Shown here: positions 1 through 6,612 of the stretch, in pieces | How the letters are laid out: each line of letters starts with the position of its first letter | How positions within the stretch are numbered: position 1 is the first letter of the stretch | DNA from: Cuniculiplasma sp052315415 | GTDB taxonomy: Archaea > Thermoplasmatota > Thermoplasmata > Thermoplasmatales > Thermoplasmataceae | NCBI GenBank assembly: GCA_052315415.1 | Contig: JBLSDH010000027.1 | Location: 1-6,706 of the forward strand | Length of the DNA: 6,706 nucleotides | Reading direction: 5' to 3' | Notes under the pieces: generated by a model | Database searches by the model: none | What the model was told of the DNA's origin: nothing | Seen by the model: only the letters and a program-made list of their open reading frames with translations | Position numbers and translations under genes: made by a program

Positions 1-2
1 GT

Positions 3-245
3 AGCTATGAAGATTTACATGAAATACAAGGGAAATCTGGATAAATAGAACTTGAAAATGCTGTTATTGTTCATATTGCAATGAAAATCACGAACTACAG
101 AACGAAGATAGCAGAATTAGGGTGGTTATTCGAAATCCTCGAATGCAAGTATAACGAGGATATAAAAAAATTTAGAACAGTAAATACATTTGAGGAATTG
201 TTTAATGTAATCACAGAGAATTCATGGGAATTACAGTGGAACTGA
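3..245 (+). pseudogene. Decayed C-terminal coding remnant, family not recognised
   Basis: Frame 3 reads as protein-like sequence from the window edge to a TGA at 243-245, broken only by a TAA at 42-44. The longest open stretch is 66 codons (45-242). It contains ELENAVIVHIAMKITNYR followed by a charged region ending TFEELFNVITENSWELQWN. An ATG at 81 would give a 54-residue ORF, but no SD or convincing promoter is visible and the similar-quality sequence runs on upstream of it. I read this as the 3' end of a gene that begins outside the window and has picked up a nonsense mutation. The setting, another decayed remnant immediately to the right, suggests an old transposase or other accessory gene, but I do not recognise the family. 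It could also be an intact short ORF of 54 residues. The antisense frame over 95-307 is open too but has a poorer amino-acid make-up. Confidence 0.4.
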
Positions 246-416
246 ATTGTTTCATCATGAAAAGTAAGGCTGTATAAGGCAGTGTTCTCAGAATCATTGT
301 ATATCACTTTTCAAAGCTTAAGAGGAAGTGAATATTGGCATTCATGAAGATTTTGAAGAAAGCTTGTATAAATGTGAGGAACATAATCGAATCTCGATAT
401 TCTGATGCATTAATAT

Positions 417-1060
417 GAAGAAAGAATATACTTAGAATTTTAACAACTTCAGAAGACTATTCTTCTGCCTGATGTGACCATAGAAGTTGACAGAAGGTAT
501 TACAGACTTAAAATGCTTTGAAGGACTCTACTTTTCTTAAGCATATACGATCTTTTTAAAGATGAGATAATAGATCTATAGAGGAAATGGGAAAGGTTTG
601 AACAATACCTTAAGATAATAATGAAGTTTTTTGGTTTTTTTCTTATTGCTCCGAAGAATAAGGTTGAACAATACCTTAAGATTATAATGAAAAATTATAA
701 TATGGAACCTTAATATGACTGGAATCTAAGAGAGATTGGATTTCATATGCTCTTATCTCACATTTAGTATATCTCATTACATGCATATACATGAGAAACC
801 AAGATATATCATCTCTTAATTGAACAAAAGAGGTGCTGAAAAGATATAAGGATAAATTTCACTATTTAAAACTGCAATTTAAGAAAGATGGCGCCCCTCA
901 GGATGATCGTTGGCATTTAAGCCATAAATCCCATAGACTAAAAAATATGAATTAGCTGCCTAAAACTGAATTACATTACAAACTAAAAGAGAGCCACTTG
1001 GAAGTTCAACTAATAATAAATCAAGTAAATTTAAGTTATATATTATCCCAAAATAACTGA
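417..1060 (+). pseudogene. Multiply disrupted coding remnant, possible dead transposase or accessory gene
   Basis: Two frames joined by one shift read as protein-like sequence. Frame 3 runs from 417 to 713 with in-frame stops at 441, 519 and 579 and an end stop at 711. It includes LLPDVTIEVDRRYYRLKML and IYDLFKDEIIDL. Frame 2 runs from 719 to 1060 with stops at 821 and 953 and an end stop at 1058. It includes EVLKRYKDKFHYLKLQF and PKTELHYKLKESHLEV. The open runs of 33-43 codons on one path are longer than expected for DNA this AT-rich, where stops should come about every 14 codons, and the sequence is rich in charged residues. A further piece in frame 1 (322-402, HEDFEESLYKCEEHNRISIF) may belong to the same gene. 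The final stop lies 2 nt before a T-rich inverted repeat, as expected for a true gene end. The family is not recognised. Transposase is a guess from context, and chance open runs remain possible. Confidence 0.42.
598..692 (+). repeat. Pair of 29-nt direct repeats 66 nt apart
   Basis: The stretches 598-626 and 664-692 both begin TTGAACAATACCTTAAGA and match over 29 nt with two differences. Their offset is exactly 66 nt (22 codons), so both copies read EQYLKIIMK in the same frame of the decayed gene. The 37 nt between them are T-rich (T6GGT7) and not clearly duplicated. A tandem duplication that later diverged, or a small internal insertion, would both explain this. Confidence 0.7.
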
Positions 1061-1062
1061 AT

Positions 1063-1092
1063 CTAAAAAATAATAATATGAATATTTTTTAG
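1063..1092. terminator. Bidirectional T-rich inverted repeat, probable terminator
   Basis: CTAAAAAATA (1063-1072) and TATTTTTTAG (1083-1092) are perfect 10-bp inverted arms around a 10-nt loop. Each strand therefore ends its transcript in a run of six T. The element lies 26 nt after the stop of the minus-strand operon (1119) and 2 nt after the last stop of the plus-strand remnant (1060), so it sits between two converging units. Archaeal termination relies mainly on oligo-T runs, which this provides in both directions. The stem is AT-only, so hairpin strength is low. Confidence 0.55.
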
Positions 1093-1118
1093 TTCTTTTG
1101 TGCGTTCAGTTTGGTTAA

Positions 1119-2120
1119 TCACCTTAAGTAATTTAGGATTTCTTGAGCCCTAAGATCATAAGTATGATGTTTGTAGCATTTAGCTTGAGCCATCATTGTC
1201 ATTTTAACCAAGAACTCTTTGTCGTTTTGCAAATATCCTATTTTTTTTACAATATCTTCTATCGAATCAAATATCTGAATTTCTTTACCTTCACTAAAAA
1301 ATACATTTATGTCTTCAGCTCTATCTGTAATAAGAGAACCGCCGCTACCAGTTACTTCAAAAGTTCTCATATTTGGACCATAATTAGTGCTTTGGTGTAA
1401 ATTAATAACCGCTGTATAAGACTGAAGTTTTTTTACATATTGGTAACCAAAAACTGAACCTCCTATTACATATTTAGATAAAAATGATCCCCATTTAGAA
1501 CCGATAATATCCACAGATACGCCAGATTTTATCAGCCTTTTCAAAAAAAGATACCTTTTATGTGAAAATGTACCTATGAAAAGAACTCTATCTTTTATAG
1601 ACTTGAGATCTAAATTTCCTTTGTGGATCTCTGGGTCGCACCCAAATGGCAATCTAAATACACTATTTACAGAAATGTCTTTATATAGATTAATTGCATT
1701 TTTTGAATAAGTAAAAATAGTATCATAATTTAGAGCTACCTTACTGGTAAGGCTATTAAAAAATCTTGGATCGTCGGGAAACCAAAGAGCTATTTTTGCA
1801 TTTGTTTTTGCTTTTACAGTATCGATGTATTTTGGAAGAAAAGTTTCCCCTTTAATAGAAAGAATTATGTCAGGATTGAACTTCATGGCCTCATTTAAGT
1901 AAAAATCATTTAATTTCTTTAACCAAATAGGAATTGAGATTTTTCTAACTAAATTAGACCTTGACCATAACATTCTAATCAACTCATGATATCGATTTCC
2001 TAGCAAATCTGCATATCCTAAAAACCTTACCTCTTTATTGGCCCTTTCGAATGCTTTTGTAATAAAGTATTCTAGATTGTAATTTAGATCTTTACCAATA
2101 ACAAGTATTCTCTCCTTCAA
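1119..2120 (-). CDS. CgeB-family glycosyltransferase (GT-B fold)
   Basis: This 333-residue protein is a predicted cytosolic, nucleotide-sugar-dependent glycosyltransferase of the CgeB type (glycosyl transferases group 1 superfamily). The N-terminal half (1-165) has a Rossmann-like start (RILVIGKD), a PDIILSIKG strand near 83-91, ALWFPDDP at 111-118 and RLPFGCDP at 156-163. The C-terminal half carries the hallmark NMRTFEVTGSGG (250-261), then LITDRAEDINVFFSEGKE and a final HHTYDLRAQEIL, all typical of the CgeB C-terminal domain. There is no signal peptide or membrane helix. The start is TTG in a TTGA overlap with the galU stop, with an AGGGG five nt upstream as a weak SD, so translation is probably coupled. 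It is the last gene before the terminator. Its position behind galU-ugd-uxs suggests it uses one of their UDP-sugars, but donor and acceptor cannot be read from the sequence. Confidence 0.87.
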   Translation of the reverse strand: MKERILVIGKDLNYNLEYFITKAFERANKEVRFLGYADLLGNRYHELIRMLWSRSNLVRKISIPIWLKKLNDFYLNEAMKFNPDIILSIKGETFLPKYIDTVKAKTNAKIALWFPDDPRFFNSLTSKVALNYDTIFTYSKNAINLYKDISVNSVFRLPFGCDPEIHKGNLDLKSIKDRVLFIGTFSHKRYLFLKRLIKSGVSVDIIGSKWGSFLSKYVIGGSVFGYQYVKKLQSYTAVINLHQSTNYGPNMRTFEVTGSGGSLITDRAEDINVFFSEGKEIQIFDSIEDIVKKIGYLQNDKEFLVKMTMMAQAKCYKHHTYDLRAQEILNYLR

Positions 2121-2923
2121 AACATCCCCTTAAATCGGTTATCGTTCCTTGCGAACTCTATGAATGTAGAAACCCACAATTCCTTAGTTCCTACGTCATA
2201 CCTTTTTCCTTTAAGCATTGAGGCTATCATACCTTCGTTTTTAATTACTTCAGTGAAGGCGTCCGCGAGTTGTAATTCATTATTCTTTCCTGGTTTAATA
2301 TTTTTGATATAATCAAATATTTGTGGAAGTAAGATATAAGAACCTGTTGCACCCAGATCGCTAGGAGCGTTTTCCGGTGATGGTTTTTCTATTATATTTT
2401 TAATAATAAAACATTCATTGAAAGGCTCAACCTCCACTATACCATAATCCTGGACTTTAGATTTTGGAACACGCTCTACCTGTAAACATTGCTTTTTATA
2501 TTTATAAAAAATAGACATTAATGAACTAGTGGCAGTACCGCTTTCTGATTTAAATATAGTATCGCCAAGTAATACCACAAATGGTTCTTCATCAACAAAA
2601 CCTTTTGCGTAACGCACTGCGTCAGCCAATCCTTTCTGTTCTTTCTGCCTCACGAAATAAATTTCAGGAATATCTTTTATACCGTAATCATCAAATTTAT
2701 CATCTAGCTTATTCTTGTCAAAATAGTTTATAATCGATTCCTTCCCTGCCCCTACTATTATCAATATTTCATCGAGTCCGGATTTCACAGCCTCCTCTAC
2801 TACATAATGAATCACAGGTTTATCAAGGATAGGAAGCATCTCCTTGGGCTGTGCCCTCGTAAGTGGATAAAATCTAGTTCCTAGTCCAGCTGCTGGGATA
2901 ACACATTTTTTAATCTTTTCCAA
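2117..2923 (-). CDS. galU: UTP-glucose-1-phosphate uridylyltransferase, GalU type
   Basis: The enzyme makes UDP-glucose and pyrophosphate from UTP and glucose-1-phosphate, and here it feeds the dehydrogenase encoded just upstream. Its 268 residues carry the nucleotidyltransferase motif AAGLGTRFYPLT (11-22) with QPKEMLPILDKP following, QKGLADAVRYAK near 96-107, the metal-binding LLGDT (118-122), EKP at 179-181, ELQLADAF near 216-223 and KGKRYDVGTKELW (238-250). These follow the GalU order. It is slightly shorter than bacterial GalU (about 290-300 residues). The start is TTG, with a GGTG six nt upstream inside the end of ugd. The reading frames overlap by 14 nt, which implies coupled translation. 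An ATG start is not available nearby in frame, and the TTG is placed exactly before the conserved first strand (KKCVIPAAG). A thymidylyl- or GlcNAc-1-P uridylyltransferase is a less likely alternative. Confidence 0.92.
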   Translation of the reverse strand: MEKIKKCVIPAAGLGTRFYPLTRAQPKEMLPILDKPVIHYVVEEAVKSGLDEILIIVGAGKESIINYFDKNKLDDKFDDYGIKDIPEIYFVRQKEQKGLADAVRYAKGFVDEEPFVVLLGDTIFKSESGTATSSLMSIFYKYKKQCLQVERVPKSKVQDYGIVEVEPFNECFIIKNIIEKPSPENAPSDLGATGSYILLPQIFDYIKNIKPGKNNELQLADAFTEVIKNEGMIASMLKGKRYDVGTKELWVSTFIEFARNDNRFKGMF

Positions 2924-4124
2924 TGCCTACACCCATCATTAGATCTATGGTTTTTGGATCTAGTATTCTCCTTAGATCAAACACCATTTTTTCCTTTAAC
3001 ATTTCTCCCTTAATATTAGAAAACTGACTCCATTCAGTTGACGTGACAACTATTTCTGAGTAATCTATGCACTCCTCCATATTTTCGCAGATATTCACAT
3101 CTTTAATATTTCTTACAACGGGATCATAAGCTTTTAAAATAGCTCCGTAATTTTCTAGTTCCTTGTAGAGTAGTAATGATCTACTTTCCCGAATATCGTC
3201 TGTGTTATCCTTGAAACTAAGACCAAGGATACATACTCGTTTTCCTTTTACAGACCCTGAAAGATCGTTGATTTTCTTTGCAAGTTGCTTGACTCTTGAA
3301 TCGTTATAATGAATAGCTGAGTTCACTATTGTCATATCAACTCCTTTTTCCTTAGCAAAACTTGAAATTGCAATTGTATCTTTTGGAAAACATGAACCTC
3401 CATACCCCAAACCTGCCTTGAGAAAATCCTTTCCTATTCTTTTGTCCATACCCATACCCTCAGCTATTACATTCACATCTGTATTAGGAATTTGCTCACA
3501 TAAATCAGCAATCTGGTTGATAAAAGATATCTTAACTGCAAGAAAAGCGTTACTTGCATACTTGATGAGTTCCGCATTTTCGTTTGTTGTTATAAGTATT
3601 GGCGCCTTTGTAAACGACCACAACTTTTCAATCAGCTCAGTTGATCTTCCCCCTATTATGATTCTATCCGGTCTTTCTGTATCTTGAATTGCTGATCCTT
3701 CTCTTGTAAATTCAGGATTGGAAATAACATTTAATCCAGTATTTTCAGAAACTTTTTTTGCAGTCCCTGGAAGAACTGTGCTTTTTATGACAATGGTAGT
3801 ATTTCTATTTTTTTTGCTAACTTCTTCTGCAGCAGAAAATACATATTTTAAATCTATTTTACCATTTAAATTAGGTGTAGGTACGCAAAGATATGTCAAA
3901 ACACATCCATCAATGTCTTCAAAATTATTGCTGAATTTAAGATTTAAAGCGCTTTTTTTAAGTGTTTCTTCCAACATCGGTTCAAAAATAGGAGTTTTCC
4001 CTTCAAGAAGCATACTTATTTTCTTCCTATCCACATCAATGCCAACTACCTCATTGCCGTGTGATGCAAGCACCGCAGCGGTTACCAATCCAACATAACC
4101 TAATCCTACAATCGCAACCTTCAT
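2910..4124 (-). CDS. ugd: UDP-glucose 6-dehydrogenase
   Basis: The enzyme oxidises UDP-glucose to UDP-glucuronate with two NAD+ in the cytosol. The N-terminal NAD domain has GLGYVG at 7-12 and an acidic residue ending strand two (GID, Asp30), which indicates NAD rather than NADP. The middle region has SNPEF (135-139) and AELIKYASNAFLAVKISFIN (184-203), including the conserved Lys188. The active site GGSCFPKD (242-249) gives catalytic Cys245 with Asp249. The C-terminal UDP-binding domain includes GLSFKDNTDDIRESRS (301-316) and YDP (333-335). The SNPEF-REGSA and AELIKY-N signatures match UDP-glucose rather than UDP-ManNAc dehydrogenases, although substrate choice by motif is not absolute. At 404 residues it is a little short for the family. 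It starts with ATG in an ATGA overlap with the decarboxylase gene, with GTGA six nt upstream as an SD. It makes the substrate for that neighbour. Confidence 0.95.
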   Translation of the reverse strand: MKVAIVGLGYVGLVTAAVLASHGNEVVGIDVDRKKISMLLEGKTPIFEPMLEETLKKSALNLKFSNNFEDIDGCVLTYLCVPTPNLNGKIDLKYVFSAAEEVSKKNRNTTIVIKSTVLPGTAKKVSENTGLNVISNPEFTREGSAIQDTERPDRIIIGGRSTELIEKLWSFTKAPILITTNENAELIKYASNAFLAVKISFINQIADLCEQIPNTDVNVIAEGMGMDKRIGKDFLKAGLGYGGSCFPKDTIAISSFAKEKGVDMTIVNSAIHYNDSRVKQLAKKINDLSGSVKGKRVCILGLSFKDNTDDIRESRSLLLYKELENYGAILKAYDPVVRNIKDVNICENMEECIDYSEIVVTSTEWSQFSNIKGEMLKEKMVFDLRRILDPKTIDLMMGVGIGKD

Positions 4125-5050
4125 TCTATCTCACTTCTCATCCATTCTATTGTTTTAGCAAGACCAAACTCAATATTCTTTTGGGGCTCCCATTTAAGTA
4201 AATTTTTCGCCTTGGTAATGTCCGCAGACCTTCTTTGTGGATCATCCTCCCTCCTTTCCATGAAAACTATATTTGATGATGATTTGCATAATTTCTTTAT
4301 TAATCTAGCTATTTCAAGTATGCTGAATTCTTTTGTTGATCCTATATTGAATATTTCACCATTGATACCATCCTGAGTAATCATCTTCCAGGTTGCATCG
4401 ATCCAATCATCAATAAACAGGAATGAACGTGTCTGGCTTCCATCTCCATGAATTGTTATGTCTTCGTTTTTAAGCGCTTGCATTATAAATCGGGGTATTA
4501 CCCTACCATAAATCCCATCAGGTCTAATCCTTGGTCCGTACACATTAAACGGCCTCTGAATTCTTGTATCAAGGTTAAACTTCCTATGATAAGCCATTGT
4601 AAGGGCTTCTGAATATCTCTTCCCCTCATCGTAACAGCTTCTTATGCCACATGGGCTTACATTTCCATTATAGCTCTCAGGAGTGGGTAATACATCAGCG
4701 TTTCCGTACACTTCTGATGAGGAGGCGTAAAGAAACCTTGAATTATTCATTTTTGAAACTTCCAACAACTTCATTGTACCAACTGAGTTGGACATTAAAG
4801 TTTCTACTGGATTTCTTATATAGTCTTCTGGAGAAGGTCTTGCAGCAAGATGTATGACATATTCAAATCTATCATTAATTACTGTATTTTCAACCTTTTC
4901 TCTTATGATCTTCACACTTTTAGGCAAATTTAATTTTTCATATGTTGAAAAATCATCAATTACTACTACATTGTATCCCTCATTTATAGCTTTATCAACC
5001 AAGTGAGAACCGAGAAAACCGTTTCCACCAGAGATTAGCATCCTCTCCAT
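4121..5050 (-). CDS. uxs: UDP-glucuronate decarboxylase (UDP-xylose synthase)-like SDR
   Basis: This extended SDR of 309 residues most resembles UDP-xylose synthases, which convert UDP-glucuronate to UDP-xylose and CO2 through a 4-keto intermediate with bound NAD. The nucleotide-binding loop is GGNGFLGSH (8-16). SSSEVYG (110-116) places Glu113, and RSCYDEGKR (137-145) places Tyr140 and Lys144. The 27-residue Glu-Tyr and 4-residue Tyr-Lys spacings are those of the decarboxylases, and the SCYDEGKR signature is diagnostic for them against 4,6-dehydratases and 4-epimerases. Further matches are RPFNVYGPR (166-174), GDGSQTRSF (202-210) and EDDPQRRSADITKAK (268-282). The soluble form has no membrane anchor. 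The start ATG at 5050 lies about 20-30 nt downstream of a TATA box with no SD, which suggests a leaderless transcript. Met4 is the alternative start. The gene heads the tight uxs-ugd-galU-GT block. A UDP-glucuronate 4-epimerase is the main alternative call. Confidence 0.86.
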   Translation of the reverse strand: MERMLISGGNGFLGSHLVDKAINEGYNVVVIDDFSTYEKLNLPKSVKIIREKVENTVINDRFEYVIHLAARPSPEDYIRNPVETLMSNSVGTMKLLEVSKMNNSRFLYASSSEVYGNADVLPTPESYNGNVSPCGIRSCYDEGKRYSEALTMAYHRKFNLDTRIQRPFNVYGPRIRPDGIYGRVIPRFIMQALKNEDITIHGDGSQTRSFLFIDDWIDATWKMITQDGINGEIFNIGSTKEFSILEIARLIKKLCKSSSNIVFMERREDDPQRRSADITKAKNLLKWEPQKNIEFGLAKTIEWMRSEIE

Positions 5051-5069
5051 AAATAGGAATTTGAATGCG

Positions 5070-5104
5070 TTATATTAAAATATCCTAAACCTCCTCCACC
5101 TCCT
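5070..5104 (-). promoter_or_regulatory. Internal leaderless promoter of uxs with purine-rich upstream box
   Basis: Read on the minus strand, TTTTAATATAA (5080-5070) lies 20-30 nt upstream of the uxs ATG, the position of an archaeal TATA box when transcription begins at the start codon. No SD lies between it and the ATG. Just upstream is a purine tract, AGGAGGTGGAGGAGG (5104-5090), which includes a perfect SD-like core but is 40 nt or more from any usable start. It is better read as a BRE or activator-type element. This promoter would let the sugar-nucleotide genes be expressed apart from the first glycosyltransferase. A 5-bp hairpin (TATTG-AAA-CAATA, 5108-5120) lies 7 nt past the preceding stop and could weaken read-through. 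Confidence 0.55.
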
Positions 5105-5126
5105 AGTTATTGAAACAATATGCAAT

Positions 5127-6221
5127 CTATTTTTTCTCAGCATTTTTAGATTCCTTATTCATAATGGAAACAATTGTATTTCTCCATAATTCCTCAGTTA
5201 GATCCCAATTAAATTTTTCAGCAAATTTTCTTGAATTTTTAGAAAAATCAATATTTTTATCAATAGTTTCCAGTAAACGCACTTTAAACTCTTCAATATG
5301 ATCAACTAAAAACCCGTTATAATTATTTTCTATTGTATCAACAACTCCTGGGACCTTAAACGCAACAGTTGGTGTACCACTAGCAGCAGCCTCCAATATG
5401 GAATATCCCCATCCCTCTGTGATAGAGAAGTGCAAATTAACCCATGACTCCCTTACTAACCGAGATAGTGTTTCTCTATCAATCTTTCCAACAAATTCTA
5501 TGTTATATTTATATATCAAAGTTTCATCTTTTAAGTGTTTTAATATTTTTCCATCTCCTGCTACTACTATTTTGAGATCTTTTATAACGTCTTTAATTTG
5601 TTTATATACATTTAAAATTAATTCTGGTCGCTTATATTTTCTCATTCCTCCAAAATATATTAATTGAACATTTTTACTTTTTTTCCCGGGGTGAAAAAAT
5701 TCAAGATCAACCCCGGGCGGTATCTTTATAATATTTTCCTTTTTAATTCCTAATCTTATTAGATCTTCCCTAGACGTACTGGATTCTGTAATTATTTTAG
5801 TATTTCTGTAAATGTAGGGATACATTTTTTCCATAATTGTTATGACTTTACCAAGAAAAAAATTTACTTGCCCAGGAAGCGATCTTGCATGAAGATGCCT
5901 GAAAAACACTAAATTTTTCCTAGTTAATAATACTGTAGAAGGCCATGGAACTCCGTGTCCAAGATCATTTATAATAATGTCATATTTATACCTAAGAAGA
6001 TAGATAGGAAGGAGAAAATGAATTGTAATATTCCCACCTAACCTAATGATATTAATTCCTTCAATCGTATCAAATTTCTTAGAACCCTTCCATCTTGCTG
6101 AATATATAGTTACAGAATCTCCTTGAGAAACGAGTCTTCTTCCTATCTCTAGGATAGTTCTTTCAGCCCCACCTGCTTTTGGATGAAGTGGATCTCTATG
6201 ATTCAGCCATAGTATATTCAA
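5127..6221 (-). CDS. GT4-family glycosyltransferase
   Basis: This 364-residue retaining GT-B glycosyltransferase is predicted to move a sugar from a nucleotide donor to a glycan or lipid acceptor at the cytosolic face. The N-terminal acceptor domain has HPKAGGAE (13-20), the glycine-rich loop typical of GT4. Motifs continue with RHLHARSLPGQ (108-118), IPPGVDLEFFHP (167-178) at the linker, FGGMRKYKRPELIL (190-203) opening the donor domain, AGDG (221-224) and EGWGYSILEAAASGTP (269-284). In the last, Glu269 and Glu277 form the EX7E donor-binding motif. There is no membrane span. The start is TTG at 6221: it begins the family-typical ILWLNHRD strand, an in-frame stop lies a few codons upstream, and no ATG is available. 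No SD is present, and a TATA-like box lies at about -24 to -33. It is the first gene of the cluster, 76 nt ahead of uxs. Donor identity is inferred only from context. Confidence 0.93.
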   Translation of the reverse strand: MNILWLNHRDPLHPKAGGAERTILEIGRRLVSQGDSVTIYSARWKGSKKFDTIEGINIIRLGGNITIHFLLPIYLLRYKYDIIINDLGHGVPWPSTVLLTRKNLVFFRHLHARSLPGQVNFFLGKVITIMEKMYPYIYRNTKIITESSTSREDLIRLGIKKENIIKIPPGVDLEFFHPGKKSKNVQLIYFGGMRKYKRPELILNVYKQIKDVIKDLKIVVAGDGKILKHLKDETLIYKYNIEFVGKIDRETLSRLVRESWVNLHFSITEGWGYSILEAAASGTPTVAFKVPGVVDTIENNYNGFLVDHIEEFKVRLLETIDKNIDFSKNSRKFAEKFNWDLTEELWRNTIVSIMNKESKNAEKK

Positions 6222-6227
6222 CGAATA

Positions 6228-6262
6228 GTTATATTAGTATAAGTAAAAATATTTTCCACCTC
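6228..6262 (-). promoter_or_regulatory. Promoter region of the first glycosyltransferase gene
   Basis: On the minus strand AATATTTTTA lies about 24-33 nt upstream of the TTG start, preceded by the purine-rich GAGGTGGAAA, so a BRE/TATA pair for a leaderless transcript fits. A second AT box, TAATATAAC (6236-6228), is only 6 nt from the start, too close to serve this TTG directly. Both GAGGTGGA and TAATATAAC recur, with nearly the same spacing, upstream of uxs. Confidence 0.45.
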
Positions 6263-6286
6263 AGAAAATACATATGTGAGAACCAT

Positions 6287-6612
6287 TACTTAATAAAATT
6301 CTAATTTAAGAAAGAAGAGACTAGATTAACCCTAAGCAAGAATGTATCAAAAAACGTAAAAAAAGTAGACTTTAATAGGAATTAACTATAATTAATGAAT
6401 AGTAAAAAAGAGGATTTCTAATTTCCTATTTGTAGCTAAAAGAATTCAACAAGCTGATGATTTGGTTGGAAAATGTAGTAATTTATTGATTTTATTTCTA
6501 TTATTATATTTTTTCTCTTAATTCCAATTAAATTTCTTATAAAATTGTCGATAGTATCCCGAATTTTGTGTAAGAACAAATGAAATAACTCCATCAACAA
6601 TGGATAAATTTC
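6287..6612. other. AT-rich non-coding stretch without a convincing gene
   Basis: No convincing gene is present. The minus strand is open over 6436-6657 (73 codons from a TTG inside the downstream hairpin, 61 from an ATG at 6621) but has no family resemblance or usable SD, and I leave it uncalled. AATAGGAA (6374-6381) and TTCCTATT (6423-6430) are 8-bp inverted arms 41 nt apart, of unknown meaning. TTATAAAA at 6537-6544 is a possible TATA box for the plus-strand gene at 6664. That would give a leader of roughly 90-100 nt containing the mini-ORF and hairpin. Confidence 0.4.

Noticed and set aside
95..307. Minus-strand open frame of 70 codons
   Set aside because: It lies antisense to a better protein-like frame on the plus strand, has no SD or TATA box in place, and shows no recognisable motif.
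769..795. Near-palindrome around CTCATTACATGCATATACATGAG
   Set aside because: The symmetry is imperfect, built of short AT-rich words, and lies within the decayed coding remnant. No function is supported.
3418..4098. Plus-strand open frames of 89 and 126 codons opposite ugd
   Set aside because: They are antisense shadows of a gene with full catalytic motifs and lack their own start signals.
6218..6286. 22-codon minus-strand ORF ending in a TTGA overlap with the GT4 start
   Set aside because: The overlap resembles that at 2117-2120, but the ORF would occupy the promoter region of the operon, has no SD and no protein-like features. It is probably chance.
6374..6430. 8-bp inverted repeat AATAGGAA / TTCCTATT
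   Set aside because: AT-rich arms 41 nt apart in AT-rich DNA. There is no target duplication, no transposase between them and no link to a gene.
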